A stretch of DNA of 64,000 nucleotides from Hordeum vulgare subsp. vulgare (Eukaryota > Streptophyta > Magnoliopsida > Poales > Poaceae): contig NC_058524.1 of the NCBI RefSeq assembly GCF_904849725.1, forward strand, positions 351,351,823 through 351,415,822, read 5' to 3'. Position 1 is the first letter of the stretch, and each line of letters begins with the position of its first letter. A program made the translations under genes and the position numbers. This document shows, piece after piece, positions 56,836 to 64,000 of the stretch. The notes below the pieces were generated by a model, which saw nothing but the letters and a program-made list of their open reading frames with translations, ran no database searches and had not been told where the DNA came from.

Positions 56836-56951
56836 ACTTGGGTAAACTCGCATACCATTTCCCGATCAACCCCTTTGAGTCGCCACATAGCTGAGATGGC
56901 CTCATCACTAAGTCCTTTCATGAGGAGATCTGTCGTGACAAAACCAGGACA
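56836..56951 (+). repeat. 3' LTR remnant of the Tat-like element, 116 bp
   Basis: Matches 55571-55687 (CTGGGTAAACTCG ... CAAAACCA(C/G)G(G/A)CA) with about 15 differences. It is only the last fifth of the LTR and marks a deletion joining the gag leader to the U5 end. Confidence 0.8.
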
Positions 56952-56956
56952 GGGGG

Positions 56957-57290
56957 CCCGGTCGTATACAATCTCGGCTCGTTATTACGTGAGAGTGTCA
57001 CGGTGGGGGAGTATTTGGGAGGACGCGAGGACGCTTTGGCCTCGCGAGTGTCCTTACCCCCGAGGCATTAGGCGCATGCTTCCTTTTTGGTGTTCACCCA
57101 GCGTGGAGCATAGGTCATCCACTCAGCGTGGGAGGGACCCCTCTACGTCCTCGGGGGCCCCGGGCGTATACGGCCTTAGCTCGTTATTACGTGAGAGTGT
57201 CAGGGTGGTGGTGTATCTGGGAGGTCGCGAGGATGCTTTGGCCTCGTGAGTGTCCCTACCCCCGAGGCATTAGGCGCCTGATTCCTTTTG
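56957..57290. repeat. About 204-bp tandem duplication
   Basis: CGTATAC..CTCGTTATTACGTGAGAGTGTCA starts at about 56963 and again at about 57166. The second copy is partial but close (ACCCCCGAGGCATTAGGCGC is shared). The sequence class is unknown to me. Confidence 0.8.
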
Positions 57291-57959
57291 GTTCATTGGT
57301 AAACCTTGTTGACTTCTTCTTCTTTGGGAGTGTGGCTGAGTGTTTGCTGACTCGGGAGGCCTACAAGGATAAGCTTCGACCGGAGTGCCCAAGCGGGGAG
57401 CCGACCGCCCAAAGATGCAAGCAAGGTAGAACATTAGGGTTCAAAGTGGGTGCGATGGAAAAAATTGAAGGATACGTAAATTAAAGTAGTGGCTGGGGAG
57501 TGCACTGAACTCCTGGAGGCCTAATGGCCTTGTGGGCGCCATTGGACACAGTGAGCCAAAAAGTTACCTGGCAGCAGCCAACAAAAAGTCACCTGGCGGC
57601 CATGTCGCTGAAGTGCTGAGGGCGTCGTCGTCGCCCGATCTCCTGCTTCCATGATCGCGACCTTCACGGGTCCCCCGTCTCCCGAGGCTCGGGACCTTCG
57701 CTTGGCCCGAGCATCTCCTCCTCTTCCTCACCACGCCCAGCAGGCAAGGCATGAGCATGGGCTAGTGGAGCCGCCGGTAGGTAGCAGTCGCGTTCCCCAG
57801 CCCGAAGGCATGAGGGTGCCGGTGCCTTGGCACACCCACCGATGGTCAGCTCGCACGGGCCAGAAGGGGCCTTGAGCCGCGACTCTATCCATTGCGAGCA
57901 CGTTGATGCAGATGCGGGGCCAATCGACCGTGCAGACCACGACAACTACGATTGGTGAT
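57291..57959. other. Unclassified DNA before Sabrina-like copy 2
   Basis: A GC-rich part (57600-57950) and a short direct repeat AAAAGT(T/C)ACCTGGC(A/G)GC at 57560 and 57585. Opposite-strand ORFs overlap here and lack family features. GTGAT (57955-57959) would be the left duplication of the next element; its partner lies outside the window. Confidence 0.35.
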
Positions 57960-59615
57960 TGATACGTCTCCATCGTATCTACTTTTCCAAACTCTTTTGC
58001 CCTTGTTTTGGACTCTAATTTGCATGATTTGAATGGAACTAACCCGGACTGACGCTGCTTTCAGCAGAATTGCCCTGGTGTTGTTTTTGTGCAGAAATGA
58101 AAGTTCTCGGAACGTCCTGTAAATTTACGAAGAATATTTCTGGAAAATATGAAAAATACCTCCGCAAAGATCCACCGGAGGGGATGGGCGAGTGGGCCAC
58201 AAGCCCTATTGCCGCGGCCCCCCTGGCCGCGGCAACCAAGCTTGGAGGGCCCATGTTGCTCTGCCGCCCCCAAACTCAGCTCTATAAATTCCCTTTCGTC
58301 CCGGAAAAACTCAAAAGAGAAGATTTCATTGCGTTTTCGATCCAGAGGCGCTGCCACATCCCGTTCTTCATCTGGAGGGCAGATCTGGAGTCTGTTTTGG
58401 GCTCCGTATCAAGGAGATCGTCGCCATCGTCATCATCAACCTTCTTCCCTCTCCAATTCCATGAAGCTCTTCATCGTTCGTGAGTAATCTATTCGTAGGC
58501 TCGTTGGGTGGTGATGAGTAGGATGAGATCTATCATGTAATCGAGTTAGTTTTGACGGGGATTGATCCCTAGTATCCACTATGTTCTGAGATTGATGTTG
58601 CTACTACTTTGCCATGCTTAATGCTTGTCACTAGGGCCCGAGTGCCATGATTTCAGATCTGAAATTATTATGTTATCACCAAAATATGTGTGTTTTAGAT
58701 CCGATCTTGCAAGTTGTAGTTACCTACTATGTGTTATGACTCGGCAACCCCAGGGTGACAATAACCGGAACCACTCCCGGTGATGACCATAGTTTGAGGA
58801 GTTCATGTGTTCACCAAGTGCTAATTCGTTGGTCCGGTTCTTTATTAAAAGGAGAACCTTAATATCCCTTAGTATCCTTTTGGACCCCGCTGCCACGGGA
58901 GGAGTGGACAACAGATGTCATGCAAATTATTTTCCCTAAGCATGTATGACTACACACGGAATGCATGCCTACATCACATTGACGAACGGGAGCTAGCCAC
59001 ATATCTCTCCGTGTTATAACTGTTGCAAGATGAATGTCATCCAAACGAATAACCGATCCATTGCCTACGAGTTTGTCCCACTGCTACTGTTACTCGCTGC
59101 CACCGTTACTTGCTTTGTCCTGCTGGTGCTGCCACTACTGTTGCTACTACTATTACTTGTTGTTCCTGCTACTTGCCACTGCTGTTACTCGCTACTGCTG
59201 CTACTTGCAACTGCTGTCACTACTGCTGTTCCTTGCCACTTCTGTTACTCGTTACACTGCTGCTACCTGCTACAATACTTTTTCTCGCACCGTTGATGGG
59301 AAAAGACTATTTCCCGTCCACGGGCAACTTACTGGCGCCATTGATACAATAGTTAGGAATAGTCTGTCGTCAACAGATCGTTTCTGGCACCGTTGCTATC
59401 ATACTACTTTGCTTCTGATACTTTGCTTGCAGATACTAATCTTTCAGGTGTGGTTGAGCTGACGCCTCAACTTCTAATACTTGAGAATATTCTTTCACTT
59501 CCCGTCGCGCGAACCAACAAATTTGGTTTGAATACTCTACCCTCGAAAACTACCACGATCCCACGCGCTGGTGGTCCATTGCAAGACAATTGCTAATTGT
59601 TGAGCAACTAGAGCA
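57960..59615 (+). repeat. 5' LTR, Sabrina-like copy 2
   Basis: Starts TGATACGTCTCCATCG. A TATAAA box is at 58283-58288, and a GTGAGTAATC donor-like motif at about 58481. A (CTGCTACT)-rich stretch covers about 59076-59275. Primer-like motifs lie at 59285, 59333 and 59385. The right end is set by analogy with copy 1 and may be off by up to 100 bp. Confidence 0.8.
58283..58288 (+). promoter_or_regulatory. TATA box in the LTR of Sabrina-like copy 2
   Basis: TATAAA in AGCTCTATAAATTCCC. Copy 1 has the weaker CTATATC at the same place. Confidence 0.6.
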
Positions 59616-59624
59616 GCTCTTTTC

Positions 59625-59736
59625 TGGCTCCGTTGCCGTGGAGGCATCAAGTCAGGAATAGTTGCATGTCAACAGTATTTTTCTGGCGTCGTTGCCAGGG
59701 ACTGCTAGCAGCATTTTTCTCGCGCCGTTGCTGGGG
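59625..59736 (+). other. Array of three tRNA-Asp-type primer sites
   Basis: TGGCTCCGTTGCCGTGGA (59625), TGGCGTCGTTGCCAGGGA (59684) and TCGCGCCGTTGCTGGGG (59720) lie within 112 bp after the likely LTR end. Which one primes replication cannot be told without the 3' LTR. Confidence 0.6.
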
Positions 59737-59786
59737 CAGGATAGCTATATTCTCTGAGTCACTTGGGATTTATATCTGCTATCACT

Positions 59787-62546
59787 ATGAAGAATCTGAA
59801 AGATCCAAAAACCAAAGTCTTGCCCTCAACTACGAGGGGAGGTAAGGAACTGCCATCTAGCTCTGCATTTGATTCACCTTCAGTTATGAGTAAATTTCTG
59901 ACACCGGCTCCTGCTAGAAATCTTGATATGTCTCTTGTGCTTGATACTGCTTATGATGCTGATGCTAGAGATGCTATGCCTGATACTGCTAGAGATGCTA
60001 TGCCTGATACTGCTAGAGATACTACTTTGCCTGATATGCCACTAGGGGTATTCCTTGATGCTCATATTGCTAGAGTTACTGCCAATTCTCGTGATGCTTC
60101 TGAAACTGCCGATACTATTGAGATAGAACCTGCTTTTGCTCCTGCTAGATCTAGCTCTCCTAGATATGAATTGCCTGATATACCTGAGGGTTATGTTATG
60201 GAGGAAGAGATAGCTGAGGATTTTCTTGCATGTAAGGATGCCTATGACGCTGAGAAATTACTTCTCAAGTGGAAGGAAAAATCTTTGAAAGCTACGATGA
60301 AATACGATCCGAAGTTTGCCACTTCACCTATCTTCATCACCGATGAGGATTATGAATTCTCTGTCGACCCTGAGATAATCTCTCTAGTCGAATCTGATCC
60401 TTTCCACGGTCATGAGTGTGAGATGGTCGTAGCCCATCTTACCAAACTACATGATATAGCCACCCTTTTCACTAGTGAGGAGAAGATCCGCTACTACTAT
60501 ATCCTTAAGTTGTTTCCTTTCTCTCTAAAGGATGACGCTGAAGCCTGTTTCACTTATCTTGCTCCTGGATGTGTGAGTTGTCCCCAGGACATGGTCTATT
60601 ACTTCTATGAGAAATATTTCCCTGCCCATAAGAAGCAAGCTACCTCGCAGGAAATATACAACTTTGCTCAACTCAAAGAAGAGAGTCTCCCACAAGCTTG
60701 GGGGAGGCTCATCCAGCTATAGAATGCTTTGCCTGATCACCCTCTTAAGAAGAATGAGATACTTGATATCTTCTATAACGGACTTACCGATGCTTCCAGA
60801 AACCATCTAGATAGTTGTGCTGGTTGTGTTTTTAGGGAACGAACTATAGAACAAGCTGAGATTCTACTGAATAACATCTGGATCAACGATAATGCGTGGA
60901 CTATTCCCGAACCACCTCCTAAGCCAAATCCTAAGAAAAGAGGTATTCTATTCCTCGGTCCCGAAGATATGCAAGAAGCTAGGAAATCTATTCAAGAGAA
61001 AGGCATTAGATATGAAGGTGTCAAAAATCTACCGCCCATCGAAGAGATCCATGGTCTCGATAACCCGATACAGGTAGTAGAAGTAAATTCTCTGCGTAGG
61101 TTTGATGAGAGTGACATTCCTTTTGACAAACCTGCTAGCCTATGCTTTGATGAATTTGACAACTTTGTTGCCAAAGAACAGAGTTTCAATGATTATGTTA
61201 GCAGACATTTGGAACAAAGTACTCGTATGCTTAGTCATTTAAGTGCTTGTGTAGACAGAAATGTGAATGATCTGAAGCTTCTGAGTAAACATGCCTCTAT
61301 GATTACTACTCAGATAGAACAAGTACTTAAAGCTCAGAATGACTTGCTCAATGAATTAAATGACAACTCTATCAGAGTCATTACTAGAGGAGGGAAAATG
61401 ACTCAGGAACCTTTGTATCCTGAAGGCCATCCTAAGAGAATTGATCAAGATTCTCAAGGAATTAATGCTGATACACCCAGTCATCCTAAGAAGAAGGAGA
61501 AGGATGATAGAAACCTACTTGTCAGTTCACCAAATACAGTCAGACCTGAAGAACCAAATGATATTTCTGCGTCTGATGCAGAAACACAATCTCGTGATGA
61601 ACATGAACCTGGTGACAATATGGACAGCGATGTTCATAATAATGCTCGACCTAGCAATGATAAGGATGTGGAGACTGAACCTATGGTTAATCCTGATAAC
61701 CCACAACCTAAGAGATATGATAAGAATGACTTCACTGCTAGGAAGCATGGTAAAGAAAGGGAGCCATGGGTTTAGAGACCTGTGCCCTTTCCTCCTAAGC
61801 CATCCAAGAAAAGGGATGATGAGGATTTTGAGCACTTTATTGAAATGATAAGACTCGTCTTTCTGCATATGCGGTTAACTGATATGCTCAAAATGTCTCC
61901 ATATGCAAAGTACATGAAAGATATCGTGACTAATAGATGGAAGATAGCACATCTTGAGATCTCCACCATGCTCGCCAATTATACTTTCAAAGGTGGAACT
62001 CCTAAGAAACATGGTGATCCCGAAGTGCCCACTATACCTTGCTCCATTAAAGGAAACTACGTAAGAACTGCCTTATGTGACCTTGGAGCCGGTGTTAGTG
62101 TTATGCCTCTCTCTCTTTATCATAGACTTGAACTGGATAAGTTGACACCTTCTGAAATTTCTCTGCAAATGGCCGACAAATCAACTGCTTTCCCTGTCGG
62201 CATTTGCGAGGATGTGCCTGTTGTGGTTGCTAACACCACTATCTTAACAGACTTTGTTATCTTGGATATTCCCAAGGACGATGCCATGGTTGTCATCCTC
62301 GGAAGACCCTTTTTAAACACTGCAGGGGCTGTTATAGATTGCAACAAAGGCAATGTCACTTTCCATGTCAACGGTAATGAGGATAAAGTGCACTTTCCCA
62401 AGAAACGATATCAAGTACATTGCATCAATGCTATCGAAAAAACTTCATCGATTCTTATTGGGAGCTTTGAATGCCCTATTCCTCGTGTTAAGATGAAGTA
62501 TGATTTGCTTGTTGGGGAGATTCATATCCCCATTGAGGTGACTTAG
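59787..62546 (+). pseudogene. gag-protease of Sabrina-like copy 2, one frame with two stops
   Basis: An ATG at 59787 (MKNLKDPKTKVLPSTTRGGK) opens one frame to 62546, broken only by TAG at 60720-60722 and TAG at 61773-61775. gag shows VVAHLTKLHDIATLFTSEEK, LKLFPFSLKDDAEACF and ILDIFYNGLTDASRNHLDSC. A long polar, coiled-coil-like part follows, then the protease (ALCDLGAGVSVMPLSLYHRL, VILGRPFLNTAGAVIDC). It is about 920 codons. It ends without a reverse transcriptase, as in copy 1, so the lack of pol is a property of the family branch and not of one damaged copy. 24-bp coding repeats lie at 59964-60011. Confidence 0.85.
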
Positions 62547-63332
62547 TGGCTATTCGACAATTCTCTGTTCTCTTTTGCAATTTGAAAAGGTTTTGTCATG
62601 AGGATTTGATCAACCCCATTGACGAATTTCTTTCGATGACCATGAAATGGATGAATCAAAGAGTCACATACATATGTTTTAAGCATTCACTTTATGTTGA
62701 TTAGAAGAAAAATGATAGCTTTAGTTTAGTTTTCCCTGTTTCTTGTTTTAGCGTCCCGGAGAAAAGTACCCCGAAAATAAAAGTTCTCCGATGGTCCTGA
62801 AAATCTAGTATGATTTTTTCTAGAATGTTTGAAAAATACTGGGACTGAGAGCTGGCCTGGGGGCAACACCAGTGGACCACAAGCCCTGTCACCGCGGGCT
62901 ACGCCCCTAGCCACGGCAAGCAAGCTTGTGGGGCCCACAGGGACCCCCTCCACTCATTCCAGCTCCCATCCTCTTCTTCTACCTCCAGAAAAAATCGTTT
63001 CGCAGTTCAAACCCGTGTTCTTGCTCATTTGGCTTTGATTTTCGATCTCCTTGCTCAAAGCACCATTCTCCGAACCGTTTTGGGGAAATTACTCCTTGGT
63101 AAGTGACTCCTCCATTGGTCCAATTAGTTTTTTCTCTAGTGCTTTATCCTTCGTGTATTCTTGCTACCTTGGTGACCCTATTCTTGAGCTTGAAATGTTG
63201 ATTGTAGCTGGTCCCAAGTACTTTTAGCGCGTGATATGGTCTCTAGGCACTAGTAGGAGTAGTTGCTACAAGGTGTGGTTGGTCTTTATTCACTTTTCTC
63301 TTGAACTTCAAAAATTTCAGCAAAAAGAAATT
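62547..63332 (+). promoter_or_regulatory. LTR-like leader and predicted intron before the ATHILA-type ORF, copy 2
   Basis: 62762-62960 repeats the LTR-like blocks seen at 13790-14040 (AAATAAAAGTTCTC, TTTTTTCTAGAAT, GAAAAATAC, GACCACAAGCCC, GCTTGTGGGGCCCAC). The donor TTG/GTAAGTGA is at 63099 and the acceptor AAATTTCAG ends at 63320, a 222-nt intron as in copy 1. No TATA box is visible at the position homologous to the LTR one. Confidence 0.6.
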
Positions 63333-64000
63333 ATGTTCAGGAGAAAGCTTCATGGTGGTTCCTCAAGTAAGAAGGGTCCCCATCTTTCTATTCGGGAGAC
63401 CGATCCTTATCAACTAAGGGACGCACCGGTACAACCATGTGAATGGCCTTCCGATGAGTTCATGATCTAAGAAGGCTTCAAGGATGAGTTTGATTCACTT
63501 GTCCGCAATGCCGGGTTAGAAGAATTCCTCTCAGACAAATGTGAACAGTCTGCTATGCTGACTGCCTCTTTCATGCGTAGATTTAAATTTTCAGTTGGTC
63601 GTTACTCATCCATACTGTTTGATCTGTATGATAAATCCTACACCATGGATTTGGAGAATTTCAATATGATTTGCAAGATACCCGATGGGGGTAATCTTAA
63701 AGATCCTGCTAAGTCTTCGATTAGAGATTTTGTCTCTAGTATAACTATTCGAGAAACTGGAGACATCACGCAAGCTACCATAGGAAGCATTCATTTCCCT
63801 GCCTTTCACTACTTTGCCCTCTTCATAGGTAGATGCATTAATGGCAAGGTTGAACATTGTCACCTATGCGCATCCGACCTTAGTATCCTTAAGAGCGCAG
63901 TGACGGGTGACAAAAGCTTCAACATGGGAGCTATTATAGCAAGGAGGCTGAATAAGAATGCTAGTGATGGGGATTTCTTTGGTGGCATCTATGCCACTCG
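63333..64000 (+). pseudogene. ATHILA-type ORF of Sabrina-like copy 2, partial and with a stop
   Basis: Starts MFRRKLHGGSSSKKGPHL. TAA at 63468-63470 interrupts it after WPSDEFMI. The same frame goes on with GFKDEFDSLVRNAGLEEFLS, FDLYDKSYTMDLENFNMICK, TQATIGSIHFPAFHYFALF and GDKSFNMGAIIARRLNK up to the window edge. It is the homologue of 14364-15386 and is inactivated by one substitution-type stop. Confidence 0.75.

Larger units (their letters stand above)
57960..64000 (+). mobile_element. Sabrina/Athila-like LTR retrotransposon, copy 2, cut by the window end
   Basis: 5' LTR about 57960-59615, primer-site array 59625-59736, gag-protease 59787-62546, LTR-like segment, predicted intron and the start of the ATHILA-type ORF. 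The order is the same as in copy 1 (9076). No nested insertion is seen. The 3' LTR is not in the window, so the exact LTR end and age cannot be fixed. Confidence 0.88.

Overview
This window is intergenic DNA from a large grass genome, most likely a Triticeae species (wheat, Aegilops, barley or rye group). It is almost entirely nested transposable elements. The only cellular coding sequence I can support is one broken gene (B3-domain-like) and gene fragments carried inside a CACTA transposon. Family names such as Sabrina-like are tentative, because no database was searched. I see no CRISPR array, rRNA or tRNA gene, origin or bacterial operon.

Layout. (1) 1-8649: a B3-domain-like gene starting at 98 is split by a complete minus-strand LTR retrotransposon (123-7098, 1.65 kb LTRs, target duplication GCCAC). 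It resumes at 7104 and dies of a frameshift before its B3-like part. (2) 8650-36261: unclassified flank DNA is split by a Sabrina/Athila-like retrotransposon (9076-35843, duplication AGGAC). Two CACTA transposons lie inside its 3' LTR: 17708-26041 (duplication AAG, with captured host exons) and 26358-34889 (duplication TAG, with decayed transposase genes). With both CACTAs removed the 3' LTR is 1630 bp, against 1631 bp for the 5' LTR. (3) 36262-56951: a decayed Tat-like Gypsy element with gag-pol, an antisense gene and LTR 55168-55687. It is split by a second Gypsy element (41164-50747, duplication ATATT, initiator tRNA-Met primer site). That element's left LTR carries a solo LTR (44550-46094, duplication TATAC). 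(4) 56952-57959: unclassified DNA with a 200-bp tandem duplication. (5) 57960-64000: the 5' part of a second Sabrina-like element that runs off the window.

The Sabrina-like elements carry gag-protease and a separate ATHILA-type ORF, but no reverse transcriptase or integrase that I can see. They would need a helper element. Most ORFs are broken. The ATHILA-type ORF of the first element (340 aa) is intact.

Most useful observations: an LTR-like leader plus a predicted 222-nt intron, conserved in both Sabrina-like copies, just upstream of the ATHILA-type ORF; repeated old tRNA-Asp primer sites inside the LTR ends of several elements; a CACTA with pieces of at least two recognisable cellular genes; and an empty-site comparison for the solo LTR inside the same window. 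I found no convincing new enzymatic or defence system.
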